From Trichobilharzia szidati (Eukaryota > Platyhelminthes > Trematoda > Strigeidida > Schistosomatidae), in assembly GCA_944472155.2 (NCBI GenBank), contig OX235279.1, positions 54,967,564 through 55,031,563 of the forward strand: a stretch of DNA of 64,000 bases, given 5' to 3'. Each line of letters begins with the position of its first letter. The stretch's first letter is position 1. Shown here one piece after another: positions 11,848 to 24,799 of this stretch. The translations under genes were made by a program, and so were the position numbers. The notes under the pieces were generated by a model. The model made no database searches. It saw only the letters and a list, made by a program, of their open reading frames with translations, and had not been told where the DNA came from.

Positions 11848-13790
11848 TCTAGTCATCGTCAGGGAAACGGGTGGGAGAAGGCAAATCATAAGTGAGACTA
11901 TTTCTGAGAAAAATGGCTCCTTAATTAGCTCTCAGGATAGACGCCTTGATCGCTGGAAAGAACAATTTGAGGAACAATTTAACTTGCCTACAGCCACACT
12001 GAACCTCCCCGCCATCCAGCGCACACCCGAATGGGATATAGACACCGGTCCGCCATCTGTACGTGAGGTCACAAAAGCGAGGTAAAGCGGCAGGACCTGA
12101 CGGAATTATTCCGGAGGTGTTTAAATATGGGGGTGACACACTAGTATATAGTTTAACTAAGGTACTAGGTAACGTCTGGGAATCAGAGACGGTTCCATCA
12201 GACTGGGGTAAGTCACTTATTATACCAATATTCAAGGAGGGAGAAAAGTCCTCATGTGATAATCATAGGGGGTCAGCCTAACGAACATAGTTTCTAAAAT
12301 CCTAGGCTCAGTAATCATGCACAGACTAAGCAGAACTCGGGAGGAACAAACGAGGGAAAATCAAGCAGGCTTTAGGCCAGGTAGAGGGTGCATAGATCAT
12401 ATCTTCACTCTCCGACAGATCCTAATACATAGACACACTTTTAGGCGTCCAACAGTTGCCATATTTCTTGACTTGAAGGCGGCCTTCGACTCCGTGGATC
12501 GAAAAGTACTATGGCAATGTTTGACTGTGAAGGGAGTGCCAAGAAAGTACATTGCACTAATCAAGGCACTCTACTCAAACTCACGTAGCCGTGTAAGGGC
12601 TCATGGGGAATTGTCATCTGAATTGATAACAACCAGTGGTGTCCGTCAGGGATGTTCACTTTCCCCATTTCTGTTTAACTTCATCGTAGATATGCTAATG
12701 GAAGTATCCTTAACTGAACTTAACGACTTAGGAATCGACTTGTTACCGGGAAATAGATTTATGGACTTAGAATATGCAGATGACATAGTCCTGTTAGGGA
12801 AGGATGCTGACAAAATGCAGAGTCTTCTGAACACCTTGAGCAGCAATCTACGTATGTTTGGTATGCGATTCGACCCTGTAAAATGTAAGATGCTGCTACA
12901 GGACTGGACCACGTCAACTCCTAGCTTAGTGATAGGGAGTGAAGTGATAGAACATGTTGACCACTTCACCTATTTGGGAAGTTGTATCAGCACCAACGGA
13001 TTGATTGGTGCCGAAATCTCAACACGGATCCAAAAAGCTCGAGCCGCTTTCGTTAACTTACACCATCTCTGGCGTAGGCGTGACATCCGGCTGTCAACCA
13101 AGGGACGTGTGTACTGCTCAGCAGTTCGCTCCGTCCTTCTCTATGGCTCTGAAACATGGCCAATACGAGTTGAAAACATGAGAAGGTTGGCTGTTTTTGA
13201 TCATAGATGTTTACGATCTCTTTCTCGCGTTAGGTGGTATAATAAGGTAAGTAATGTTGACGTTAGGCGTAGAGTGTTGGGCAAAGAGGGAAAACCAATC
13301 GAAGAGGCTATGAAGTTACATAGATTGAGATGGCTAGGTCACGTGCTGCACATGCCTAACCATCACCTCCCCCGACGGGCATTACTAGCTGATATAGGTG
13401 CAGGTTGGAAAAGAGTAAGTGGTGGCCAAACAAAAACATGGCATCAATCCATGAAAACCTTGACAGTTAAACTGAGTCAGGTAGGGAGATGCAGACTTCC
13501 GGGTCGGGGCCCGCCCTCGGGACTCTAAGAATCAATGGCTGGAGACAATAGGTGACATGGCTCAAAATCGTTGTCAATGGCGCAGATGTATTCAGTCTCT
13601 GTAATCTTTCACATTGCTTTCTGCCATTACTCATTCTATTTCACTCTTATACTTGTCTAAACTCTATTGATTCTCTTCACTCATCTTCTTGTCTACCTTT
13701 GTATGCTATTCGGAACGTGGCAACTCGAACTGCTGCACTTCGGTGCCAAGTTCTATGTTGAATCCACACAGAAAGCTACAGCATGTAAAG
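11848..13790 (+). mobile_element. RTE-clade non-LTR retrotransposon copy, 5'-truncated
   Basis: This copy begins inside the linker between endonuclease and reverse transcriptase (VRETGGRRQIISETIS), has a frame change near 12060-12090 and stops near 12280-12300. It then has a 403-codon open frame (12317-13528) covering most of the RT: AGFRPGRGCIDHIF, FLDLKAAFDSVDRKVLW, SGVRQGCSLSPFLF and an intact LEYADDIVLLG. The C-terminal blocks HVDHFTYLGSCIS, LYGSETWPI and RLRWLGHVL follow. A frame change near 13525 separates the last conserved block. The 3' end (GCACTTCGGTGCCAAGTTC) matches the ends of the copies in the large inverted repeat. The endonuclease is absent, so this copy is dead, but it is a useful reference for what those copies lost. 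Confidence 0.85.
12317..13528 (+). pseudogene. RTE reverse transcriptase open frame (403 codons)
   Basis: The product would be a non-LTR reverse transcriptase that primes on nicked target DNA. Visible motifs in order: AFDSVD (RT motif A with catalytic Asp) near residue 56, GVRQGCSLSP (motif B) near residue 109, and YADD (catalytic Asp pair, motif C) near residue 154. The thumb and the RTE-specific C-terminus (LYGSETWP, FDHRCLRSLSRVRW, RLRWLGHVLHM) follow. There is no endonuclease and no natural start; the first ATG is internal. It is marked as a pseudogene because upstream RT blocks are in other frames with stops between. Confidence 0.85.
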
Positions 13791-13799
13791 AGTACATTA

Positions 13800-16700
13800 G
13801 CAAAATGACGGTATGAAAGGTTATTGAACAATTCATCAATAGCTAATAAAGGCGTTCAAACATGTACGCAGTAACATTTCTCTAAATGCTGAATGCGCAT
13901 GGTATATAAATCCTTAAGCATACGATTTATTTTACTTAGCTACTTTACCTACTGTTATCCAACTAGGAAATTAGCGATCAGTCATGGAGTATGATCTTTA
14001 AGTCAATAGGTGAAAATCATTGAGCAAGTATTCCGTATATAAGTCAGTGCGCTAGGAACATAGTGTATTGATTCAACATCTTGGCTTTTAAGTAAACAAA
14101 TTACGAACGAAATTGCTAGTCAGTTCACAAAACTGCAGTGCTATGACATCAATTAAACTGCTGTGGTGATGACTGAGTCCACTGGTGTCCCAGATCCACA
14201 TAATACGAATTGAGGTATTAACTATGAATGGAGTCTGTTTGCAATATGACCCAATATGCAATAGGGAATTGAAGAAATCAAATGATGTAAAAAGACTGAC
14301 TTAAAATGAGGTTTTAATTCCTTTTATTTGTTCAGTGAATAAACAGACTCGATGCAAAGACATTTTTAAACTGAAGTGTTAAAATTAACCCGCTCTCACC
14401 TATCAGTTGTGCTTTAAGTAAGAATCTGGTACTTACTCATTTTAGTATTACGTTCATTTACGTTCACACTCAACGTTAAATCACTAAGCCATGGAACTTC
14501 AAAATTGAGTGTTGAAGAGACCAGCGATAGCGAAACACTTTCCCCTCCAATAATAAATGTGTAGAGAAACGGATTTCAAAGAGCCTGGAAACACTTTGTC
14601 ACTCCAATATGCAGCGGCACAGGAAAGGAAAGTTAGCAGTAAAATGTTGTGAAAAGTCACGAATAGAAAACATGTCAACACCCGAAACTTTGATTGCAAT
14701 AAACACGATATATCTGAACTAATGTAACTAACTGTAGAACATACGACCTAAAGTTTAAAATGCGTGACAGCTAACTTACTAACGACTTTATGACCATATT
14801 TATTATCGAAAAAACAGATTTTAGCTGATGATTGTCGTACAGCACGACGTCGGCGGTGAGTGCAACTACATCTAAAGTCTACTGCACGTTATTAAGTTTT
14901 ATCCTTATGGAGTCAGTTAGGAGCTTGCTCAGTTTAATTTTTTTTTAAATATATTATAGTCAGCAAAGAACTTCATTTGTGTAACATTAGTTAAGCATTT
15001 ATATTAGCCCATATGATTTTTCAGTATCCCTCCTAATGTGGCATCTCATCTCATAATAACTACAATTGTCAAAATTAAATTACCGTCTCAACCAGCTTAG
15101 ACAGGAATAAATAATAGTAGCTTTATCATATTAAAGGTTTTTCTCTGTGAATTCAGGCTGTTTTAAAAGTGAAAATTCACACTGATACGAATATTTAAAA
15201 AAGTAAAAACATTCTGTAGTAGCGTGAGTTAAGTTATTCTGAATATACTATGCGTATAGTTTGTTTGCCAATCCTACTTAAAAGTGAGGATACTTATGAG
15301 CCCAAACAGACGAACATACTAATAGAACCTGGAAAAAACAAGCGGCATACCGCGCGTTTTATTTTTTAAGATGTAAAGAGAATTTGATTCAACTCTAGGA
15401 ATCGTGCAGTTCCTACCTCACTTCTAAGCCAAACAAAACAGTGAGTCCATGTTTTAATTCAAGAAAGCATAACTGTAAATCTAGTTAAAGCTATCTTTTA
15501 GTGCAGAATGAATTTTGAGCAACGTCATAAATTATTTATACAGAATGACAACTAATGGTGGAAACATAAACGACAGACCATACACATACAAATAATATAT
15601 CCCACACGGCTACATGAAAACTGCAAACCACTTTTAAGCTTTAGAATAGATACAGCGGGATCAGAATGATTTCAGCGCATCTGTGAAAACATTCGTCAGG
15701 AAACAACTGTTGTAAAAACTCAATGGTTTCTACTCAACAGCAATTATATCCATAGTATATATACACACTTATATTCTCCAGTCTACAGTTATCTGGTAAG
15801 CAGGAACGTATTTAAGTTCCAACAAAGTGTATTTACGTGGCTTATTGACTAAAGCACCCGTGTTACAGCCAATTAGTCCCGGGTGTGTCTCTCACATCAC
15901 CTACTTCATCAAGGTAGTACCATTAGCCCTGACGTAATAAACAGTTTAGGATCCGATACATGAAGAATCTGTTGGGTTTACTGGATTCTAGGCAACTCCC
16001 AGATGATCAATGTATTTGAAAGAGATTCACATAAAAGCAGGCGTTCTGAATATATACATCAAACACGTTTAGGTCCGAACAACACAAGTATCACTAAACT
16101 AACAACCACAAAAACACAGAAATTATTCACATCTGCATATGCTTCATTAACAAGTAACCGCATACCTAACAAGCCAAAAGTCACCACGCGATCCTAGGCC
16201 CATAAAACAGCATAGAATAAAGTAAACAAAGCCTTAAACCTTTACAGAAGGATTTATGTGGAATAATTTGATTTTCAGATAGGAATGTTGAAATTTTATT
16301 CTAATTAACGCTGCATTATTAACACTGAATTTTTCTTAAGAAACTTCTTACTATGCAGTATATTAAATGTAAACATGTGACCAGATGTAAAGAGCTCCTC
16401 AATTCACTTTCTATAAAATGTTTAATGAAATATCGCAGGGCACAAAAATGTATATTTTGGAACACAGGTCTTCACAACAAAGGGAATTCGCAAAAAAAAT
16501 ATAATTATGAAGACGTGCGAACGAAAGGAAAATGGAGAAACCAGCAGTCTAACGATCAACAAAATACTGAACAGGACAATCAACAATATATATTAAGGCT
16601 AACTAGGAAATGATCGAAAATATGTAGTGCATATCTGCGAAGAATGCCAAGACATGTGTGACCAAATATCTACATAGAATTGTGGGTCCTATAAGCACAG

Positions 16701-18190
16701 GCTTACAACTTACGATGGCAAAACGGTACATACAAATCAAATACACACGCTCTTCAGTGTGAACAAATGCCAAAGTGAACACTTATACCCACAACATCTT
16801 GTCTACGTAGACGTTTCAGTATCAGCTCCATTCATTACTATCACCAAATGAGAGGGAATCTCGCAGCCCTGCAATACTGCTTATGGTTTTTTTACTGAAT
16901 CGGTTGCCAATATGAGCAATAATACAGTCTTATTCGCACAGTAAACTTGAGAACGTCATAGAGTCAACAGTGTTACAGAATTGGAAAGAGTTCCCGTTGA
17001 AATACGTCTACACGAATAAATAGCTTAAAATAAATAACGATGACAACAATCATACATAATGTAGATAAAACCAACACATACTAACTCATTACCCATCATC
17101 ACAGTACCCCCTCTAGAGTTAATAAAATTCATTCCGCGCACAAACTCCGACAGAGTGTTAATTGAGTGAACAGAACAAACAAAATTCAGCCTTTATGTTA
17201 AGAAAAAATGTACAGCACTAACTGAGATACCCAACAACTTTTGTTTTGTGATGTATAATCTCTGGATTATTTTACATCTTAAATAATACCAATCTGGTCA
17301 GTGATTTCATCACAAACTTGACTTGTTAAAGCCGATGATATGGCAATCGCACTTTCTTGACAGGTGAGACAGTGTTGTTACCTTGGATCAGACTGCTGCT
17401 TATCTCTGGATTCCTCTTTTAATTCCCGACCCAATCGCGGAAGTAGCAAGGCCATTTCGAATATGCGAATTCCTCAGACTTCCTGTCTGTTCGCAGGTAA
17501 ATAGTCATAAAAGTTCAGTTAAAAGATATGGGGACTTGAATGAAAATCAACATTTGTATTATCTGTACCTGCGGAGACCAAATAAAAGTACAGGATTTCA
17601 AAATATTTCCGTTCTGTTGAAAAGTTTCGTGGCGCACTTACAATCATGAGAAAGGAATTCAATTCAACCACAAAATTAGCTGTCTTCAATGGGTTATTCT
17701 ATCAATAGTGCCTTTTAACTATTATATTATGGTAAAAAGATTGATTTATTGACGTGGCTCGCTTGGGTGACAACATAAGGCTCACTCTCCTTCAGATCTA
17801 CTTGCGCCTCATGGGTCTTTTCAATCCTGATGGAAACAATTTTGTTCTTGGCATGTTGTCAAGTGCTTTTTGAAGGACTCACACAACAAAAGTGTGCCGG
17901 TAAATGAGTTCCCATAACTATTAGTCTATAGCAATCATCACTCATCACTGGATACTGACCCTCACTGTTTAAGGTAACTCATTAAGCTAAAGGTTCGTGG
18001 TCGATTATCCGTGCCACTTGAGACGCTGTCATGTTACTTCGGTCGTTTATGAGCTACCACTATCTAAGTAATCATCGTAACACTATAATTCTGATCCCGA
18101 ATTATATCTCGATTTACTGTTTTGATTTGTCTTCGTTATAAGCTGGACATGTACTATAGGAGCTGGTGGATAAGAAATTACGTCTGTATT
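13800..18190. other. 4.4-kb gap with no recognisable gene
   Basis: No protein motif, tRNA or repeat match within the window was recognised. The open frames (for example 16003-16197, 16353-16613 and 17383-17649) are short, AT-driven and without family motifs. This is ordinary intergenic DNA as far as I can see. Confidence 0.4.
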
Positions 18191-18767
18191 CATTATTCAT
18201 TACATGAACATCAACATCCCTTCATGACCTGAATTGATGGGCCCGTTGCGGACTTCGTCTAATCTAGTGAACACGCGAACAATTTTGTTAAGTTCGTTCC
18301 ATTTTGCGTTTGTTCTTTTTGTTAACCTTATTACAGAATAACAAGTTGTTTTTATTTTGGGTGGCCTAACACTCGCAACGTAACGACTAGCTCTTGCCTT
18401 TTTCCCTGTATAATGCATCAACATATTTCTGTACACCGAGGCAAACTTCCTAGAACATGGGGTTACTGACCAACGTTCACAACTCCTGGCAGTTATACAC
18501 ACTCTGCCTCACGAATTGGGCAAGTGCGTCAGCACGCATGTGTTAACCCAAGAAGAAATTAACGACAATCCTCTCAAAGCAGAGCCTTGTGGTTTTAGCA
18601 AGGATTGAAAACTATGGGGAACTACCACACTGGCATACGTTGGCGGAAGCCAGAGCCGGTGACAGCAGGCACGCGCTTTATTTTCGAGATATGGTTACTA
18701 AAACCCGGTACTTGGTTGAAAAACATGTCGAGTTCACCATCTTTCCTGTCACAAATCACATCACGAG

Positions 18768-19244
18768 TTGTTTGTATGTTGGATGGAATGCATGAACCTA
18801 TGCCTAACAGCGTACTTCCAATTCAATGGCCCAACGTATAAACAAGTTAAAAGAACATCCATGGGACCGCCAATATCAAGTTTGATTGCAGAAGCAGTGA
18901 TGCAAAGGCTCGAAAACATAATCCTACCAAAGATCAAACCCAAAATTTGGATACGTTATGTAGGTGACACATTTGTAATAATCAAAAGAAACGAGTTGGA
19001 TGAAACTCACGACTTAGTAAACAACGTCTTCAACGACATCAAATTCACGAGAGAAGAGGAATCCGAGAACAAAATAGCATTTTCGGAAGTCTTAGTCAAG
19101 AGAACAACCACAGGGGAATTAGAAACTCAAGTTTATAGAAAATCAACATACACAGACCAAATACTGAGTTACAACAGCAACAATCTAATAACACACAAAA
19201 GGAACTGTATAGAAGCACTATTCAAGAGGGCCAGGACTTATTGA
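18768..19244 (+). pseudogene. Penelope reverse transcriptase fragment, active-site Asp lost
   Basis: A 158-residue open fragment of a Penelope-type RT, the class related to telomerase RT. The block GPTYKQVKRTSMGPPISSL is the region before motif C, and WIRYVGDTFVIIKRN is motif C with Gly where the first catalytic Asp should be. LNYNSNN-type spacing (SYNSNNLITHKRN) and the C-terminal FKRA region follow. The frame then ends in a TGA just before a short inserted repeat. It cannot encode an active enzyme. Confidence 0.8.
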
Positions 19245-19610
19245 AGCACTCACACCTTAAGGAAAATTGAAGAAAGATAATAATAATTTATATTTTCATA
19301 TAAACATAAATTTACATGAAAATGCATGCCATTTTTACAGGCGCGATCAATATCTCATGGGCGCCTTCCAAAAGAATGGATATCCACGGAATTTCATCAA
19401 AGGACATATATCCCCAAGCCAACCTATTAAATCAAAGGCCCCAAACGAAAGCACGAAGAAAATCGCCCTACCGTATATAAAGGATATTTTAGAAATCACC
19501 GCAATACTCTTCAAATTTTTAGCAATTGCCATCGCACACAAACCAACAAAATCACCTCACCTAGCTTTATGTCAACCAAAAGATAGACTCAACAACGAAA
19601 GAAGATAAAA

Positions 19611-19842
19611 CCAACGTCATCTACAAAATAAACTATAACAACTGCGAAAAACACTATAATGGCCAAAGTGGACTTCCCCTTCATCTTCGTATCCCTGAAC
19701 ATAAGCTAGCCGTCAAAAGACATGACATCCACTCCCTCATATCACTACATACGGACAACCACGGACATCAATTCGACTGGGAAAACGTTCAAATATTAGA
19801 CAGGGGAAACACCAAGAGTGCTAGAGAAGTTTTAGAAGCCTG
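19611..19842 (+). pseudogene. Penelope GIY-YIG endonuclease fragment
   Basis: Reading from AAA ACC AAC GTC gives KTNVIYKINYNNCEKHYNGQ, then LPLHLRIPEHKLAVK, then FDWENVQILDRGN and SAREVLEA before TGA. In Penelope elements this domain nicks the target. The first motif (VIYKI) and second (HYNGQS, normally YIGQT/YVGQT) are recognisable, as is the EHK helix. The homologous domain of another Penelope family is at 58225-58647. The downstream tail reads on for about 40 codons after the stop (SINRHIEIDRIHQAIRR), so the stop is a mutation rather than the natural end. Confidence 0.75.
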
Positions 19843-20189
19843 ATATTCCAGTGAAACATCAATCAATAGACACATTGAGATAGACAGAATTCACCAAGCG
19901 ATAAGAAGGAAACTTCACACACAGAGAGCCAGAGTTCAAGTCAAAGAAACAATCAGTTCCAATACAAGTGGCCTATAGGGTATGAAAACGCGAAAACAAC
20001 CAATTGCGTTCAGGGTCACGAGGAAAGATGACTAATAAACTCGTGGAGAAATCTAAAAGCTCACTTCAAAAAGAAGTGTGCACTGAAGATGTTGTCTAGT
20101 AGGGCAATGAAAGCATCGCAAATTAACTATCCAGCTCAGAGAACACAACCATATCAATATCGTTCACCTGAGCTACAAATCTTCTCCGT

Positions 20190-21885
20190 CATATCTATTC
20201 AGTCGACTTTACTTAACGTCAACATTACGATGCCAATCAAAGGCACGGATCTGCTTTATCATCATGATATACTGGTAGATGCCCGCTTACAACGACTGAT
20301 AGACTATACCACTAGGGTGTCTGTTATAGGTGTCACTTACGTTAGTCAACGCCTGCCAGTGGTTATGAAGAAAACAATAGTTGGATCGACTTCTCAACCG
20401 ATTGTCGACAAATACATGGGATTTAGTTGTTCCTCAAATGATTCGCCGTGATTAAACAGAAATTTTATGCACCATATCACAACCACAGAACTACCAGTGA
20501 CTTATGAAGTACGGGGACGTGTTCCTAATAAACTACGAATATAAAAATATGAATTGCATCAGAGGATCACACCATAGGGAGCCTCGCCTCGAATGATAGC
20601 GAAAAAAGACAGCAGTGATCAGTAATCCACTGATAATTATCGAGTACTGAACGCCGAAACGTTCCTAGACTTCTATTTGTTGCCGTGTATATACGACTTG
20701 GTAGCAACGTTATACGGTGGACTCTTTTTTCGAAAGTAGATTTAGTTGAAACGTATAAAAACTCTGACGGTACCAGAATACATTCCAAAATCATCTACCG
20801 CTAGGCCTTTCGGACTGTTCGAATTCCCACACATGTCACTTGGTCTCCCGGAAACAGATCAAACATTCTAACGCTTTAGCAATGACATGTTCTGTGGTCT
20901 CAACCTTCTAAGCTCATACTTAGACAACAACCTATTTGCGAGCAGAAAAAGTAAGCATCTTCGACACTAGGACTTGATATTATATGGGCCATGACATGAT
21001 CTTGCCATCATTTTCGCAAATGTCAAATAGGAGTGGAATCAGTTGACTTTCTTGGCTACACCATGATCTGCAAGCTTTTCCATCCACTAGCCAGGATAGT
21101 CTAGGCGATTATAAATTTTCCGAGACCAAAATCTGTGAAAAATCTTTTTACTTGAAGCGGCTTCAGTCAATACCGACGATTCGCTCCCCAACTACGCCTC
21201 TGTAATTCAGCCTCTGTCGGACCTACTTCGAGGGGATAGCAAGTGCACTGGCCAATTCGGTAAGAATGCCTTCGTCCAATTAAAAGATGTCATCATTGAT
21301 ACCATTCTACTTGTTTATCAGGACCCAATGTCACTCTTAATTACCTTAGTCGATGCATTCCACACTGCAGTCGGGGCAGTTCTGCAACAACGGGTCTACA
21401 CAAGGTGGCAGCCATTCACCTTTTTCTCGAAGTAGACAAAAACAGCAGGAACATAGCACAAAACAATTTAAGTGAATTCTTAGCTATGTACTGTGTCTAA
21501 CGTCACTTCTAATAGCTCAGACCTAATGGAGCTGGCTTGGCTTCAAAAAGGGGATAACAAGCCCCAGAACTAGTGGCTGGAAACAACGCTGCAATTAACT
21601 AATGGGCGGTTGGGCTTAGGTAAAAACATTTCTACCTGCACTTCTCGTCCTGTCGTGCCTCGAAGTTATCCCTAGAACTTCTTCAGTACGGTACAATGCA
21701 TATATCACCGAAGAATCCGAATTAAAGTCAGGCTTACCACTCATTGGCTTTGTTGGTCTGGCGTTCCAGAACGATAGTCTACTACCCTCAAGCCAATGGC
21801 GTGCCAGAACGTTTTCTCCAACAGTTAAAAGCCGGATTATCAGCCACAAAGGCTGGACACTGAAACAAGTCGCTACCATGGATCA
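20190..21885 (+). mobile_element. Ty3/gypsy LTR retrotransposon relic (pol)
   Basis: A heavily mutated pol region is in the right order. The end of the protease region, IKGTDLLYHHDILVDARLQR, is at about 20230-20300. An RT block, RPFGLFEFPHMSLGLP, is near 20795-20845, followed by SSYLDN, which aligns to the YLDD-type motif. VESVDFLGYTMI lies near 21030-21075. The RNase H start is FVQLKDVIIDTILLVYQDP near 21270-21330, then VGAVLQQR. An integrase block, VYYPQANGVPERFLQQLK, is near 21776-21830. Frames shift between blocks and stops are frequent. Gag and the zinc-knuckle region are not visible. Confidence 0.7.
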
Positions 21886-21929
21886 CTCTTGGTTTACGAA
21901 ACGCGTTGCAAACCGACGCTATATGGTCA

Positions 21930-22760
21930 AGTAATCTACAATAGGAAACTCACGTAATTCCTCGAAATGAAGACGGGAGTAAGACAAGCTGCTTGCCTAC
22001 TATCTCCAACGATTTTCCTAATTGCAGTGGACAGCGATTAGCAAAGAAACAGGCATAAAATGGACCCACACAAAATACTTGGAGGCTCTGGACTTCGCCG
22101 ATGATATATGTCTGATTCCCCACAATCTGGAAGATATGCAAGTGGAGAGCAACAAGTTTGTAGGAGAAGTATCAAAGATAGGTGATAGATAGATAGACTT
22201 CAGGTGAACATAGAGAAAACAGAGGTGATGAAGACTCCTGGCCAACAGCAACAGACAATAATCAGCATAAATTTAAGAAATCTGAAAAATACCCATTGTC
22301 GCTGAATATTGTGTTCTTAAATCTGAAAAAGCAACCTTCTTTACCTACCCACCTGGGGCGCATCGTTTCAACTATAGACGGAACTGACGAGGATATTAAA
22401 GCAAGGACCGGGAAAGCAAAGCAAGCTTTCATTTCTCTCAAGTCTGTGTGAAGGTGAACAGCACTCAGCATGAAAAACAACATGTGGATTTTTAACTTCA
22501 ATATAAAGTCAGTGCTATGATATGGATCAGACACTTTGCGCGTCACTAAGGGCACTTTGAACAAACTACAGACCTTCATCAACAGCTTTTTTCACTCAAT
22601 ACTCAACATCAGATGGTCAGAAAGGATGTCCAACAGGAATCTCTGGGAGTGGACCAACCAACAACCGATTGTGCAAGTAATATGGAAGAAATGGAGTTGG
22701 ATTGGCCTTACGCTTCCAATCGCCTTGTGAGATTGACATTGGTAAGCTGGATTATAAACC
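21930..22760 (+). mobile_element. SR2-like (RTE-related) retrotransposon relic
   Basis: Across three frames the sequence reads MKTGVRQAACLLSPTIFLIA, then EALDFADDICLIPHNLEDMQ, where FADD is the RT active site. GTDEDIKARTGKAKQAFISL and a region ending in SEDGCPTGISGSGPTNNRLC-type decay follow. At 22544-22735 it reads TLNKLQTFINSFFHSILNIRW and then NRNLWEWTNQQPIVQVIWKKW, the C-terminal helix block typical of SR2-type elements. It follows directly on the gypsy integrase relic, so one of them was interrupted or truncated by the other. It is non-functional. Confidence 0.7.
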
Positions 22761-23375
22761 GCCTTTTCTCTCAAAATAATTTCTACAGGCGCCGCGGGAA
22801 TAACGCTTGAAGATACAGACTTGCAGTCTTCAACGAAACCGAAATAAAACCAGTGTGCTTCATAGAAACTCGACCAAATCAAAAATAAACCAAACGGTTC
22901 CAATTACAGTTGGCCTGATACAAAATAAAACCAAATTGCTCCGAATAGAACTATACTGATAACAGAATGCTGAAGAACTGCAAGATTATTGTTCTGGTAA
23001 TCGAAATATATCAGGCAATCATGTTACAAACCTTCAAATATGAGGTTACCCAGTGCCCGAACACAAAGAGTAAAAGTGAAAGGACCCAAAATTACTCCGC
23101 TATAAAAATACCAATTCAAACAAGGAATGTATTAGAGCGCACTGAAACTCAAACTGTCTAATTAACACAAAATGCAAAAATGGTATATAAAATACAACTT
23201 TAGTGCTCGAAGATGAAAATAGTAGACGCAACATTCCATGTCGAAATAACGTTAGTTTTTTCGAAACAACCAATGTAGTAATATTAACAGTGATATTTAT
23301 CCATCCAAGTAACTGGATATACCACATGCCCACACCCAGACTGCAAACAGAGGGAATAAATTTACTAAAAAATCA

Positions 23376-24043
23376 TGTAAACTCCTTTTACCTGTATAGG
23401 CAGTCCTTAAACAACACAGGCCTGACTAGTACACAACACCCTTGGTTACCCGAGCTCACCCAGTACGTCTAGCAACCCCTTAATCTAGCTGTTTGTTTTA
23501 AGTATCTAGGACTAGTAGATACTTCCTTGATGAGCCCTATGACCTCTGGATTCCGGAAGACGCACCTTCCTGATATCCCATACCGAAATTTCTTCAGCCG
23601 TCTTCAACTGACCTGTTGCACAAGCCCCAGAGGCCACTGGCTAATTCCAGCAAAGTCTCATACCGCGATAACTAAGTCTCCGGCCTGCACACTCCCACTT
23701 ATATTCAACCATTTGTGTCGCTGTTGTAACAAGGAGACATACCCTCTGACCTACGTTTCCAAAACACATCTGTTAAATAGTTGTATTTTCTCCACCCTAT
23801 GCAGAACGTAACACTAAGATGAGTTACACAAATACTTAGTAAGTTACCCCTCATTAATAATTGCCTAGTAGGTGTTAGCACTTGGAGGTTATTAGTGCCT
23901 GAGGTGAATCAAACTGGAGGCCTGTTGTCTATCATACGTTCAGTTTCTATCAATAAAGTCTTGAGGCTTTCATCAGTAAACGAGTGTTCATTAAGAAGTC
24001 CGCATATAACCCCTATTATAAAGAGGCAACTCTCCTCTGTTTT
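23376..24043 (+). repeat. LTR-like segment (candidate solo LTR)
   Basis: A ~670-bp segment has features expected of an LTR. It starts TGTAAACTCC, holds a polyadenylation signal AATAAA (23952-23957) followed by GTCTTGAGGC, and a CATATAA/TATAAAG-like box near 24003-24022. It is immediately followed by TGGTAGCAGATGG, which could be a primer-binding site. A 3' CA terminus is not evident and I could not find the partner LTR, so this is a candidate only. Confidence 0.3.
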
Positions 24044-24599
24044 TGGTAGCAGATGGCGCTGACGTAAACAAATGATGCATGAAAGTCACCCACATTCCCT
24101 CATCAAAATGTAGCACAACTCATGACGTGAAGAGCAAACATACAGTCGATAAACTTTTACATAAGTGTTCTACTGTTTCGCTACTCTTTGCTTGTTCTTT
24201 ACATACTCTAACCACACACTTGTGGCCAAGATTAGTAAAACAAGCTGTGTTTAAATCGTACCTCACCACTCCCACCCGAACTGTGGTAGTCAACGCAGAC
24301 GGGTAGTGTACTGTATGGAATCCCCTGGAAATAAGCTTTTTAACCATCCAGTATACTTATCCAAAACATGCTCCATAACAGCCTTCACTGGAGCTCCCCC
24401 TCTAGAAACGCCAAACAGTGAATACTGCGACACTTAATACTATTCAGCAACAGACGTGGATGGAGGCAGTTATTGATATCGCTCAGCAAGATTATTTGTA
24501 GTGAGTGACTATAGGCGAGTAGAGATTTGCTCGATTAGCGGAAGTTGGATTTCCCTTGCTGTAGACTCAGAGAGGATTATGATAAAAGTGTATCTGTTC

Positions 24600-24795
24600 T
24601 GGTCCATGAAAGAACATACAACTCGTGCAGATATGGATAAGTACTATTTGCATTACATGAATTTGATTTATGGTGAAGTTACATGGTTGCTTTCCTTTCT
24701 GACATCAGTTTGTGAGTACAATCTGCTAGCTAGCCATTCAGTGGAGCACATTAAGAAATATGGAAATAATGTCTTCGCATTAACAAAAAACCCAA
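24600..24795 (+). repeat. Short interspersed repeat with A-rich tail
   Basis: This copy shares TATGGATAAGTA, ACATGAATTTGATTTAT, GTTACATGGTTGCT and CAGTGGAGCACAT(T/A)AAG with the copy at about 41765-41945. It ends CTTCGCATTAACAAAAAA like the copy ending near 46071. This suggests a retroposed short element of about 190-300 bp. Confidence 0.6.
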
Positions 24796-24799
24796 TTTA

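Larger units (their letters stand above)
18765..20190 (+). mobile_element. Penelope-like retroelement copy, 5'-truncated and decayed
   Basis: This holds the downstream half of a Penelope-like element: RT fingers-palm (18768-19244), a linker (19349-19600), a GIY-YIG endonuclease (about 19611-19842, ending at TGA) and a 3' tail (20083-20190). In the RT, TAYFQFNGPTYKQVK and MGPPISSLIAEAV are typical of Penelope RTs. The catalytic motif expected as YVDDTF reads YVGDTF, so one catalytic Asp is lost. The endonuclease has VIYKINYNN then HYNGQS, the GIY and YIG halves. A 70-bp repeat interrupts the frame at about 19277-19346. Upstream RT motifs are missing. Confidence 0.8.

Noticed and set aside
20655..20695. 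CTGATAATTATC followed by GCCGAAACGTTC, a possible hammerhead core inside the gypsy relic
   Set aside because: The segments between the two core pieces do not form a matching stem, and no second copy supports it.
24079..24306. 75-codon frame after the LTR-like segment as a gag start
   Set aside because: No gag motif; the opposite strand is equally open, so it looks like chance.
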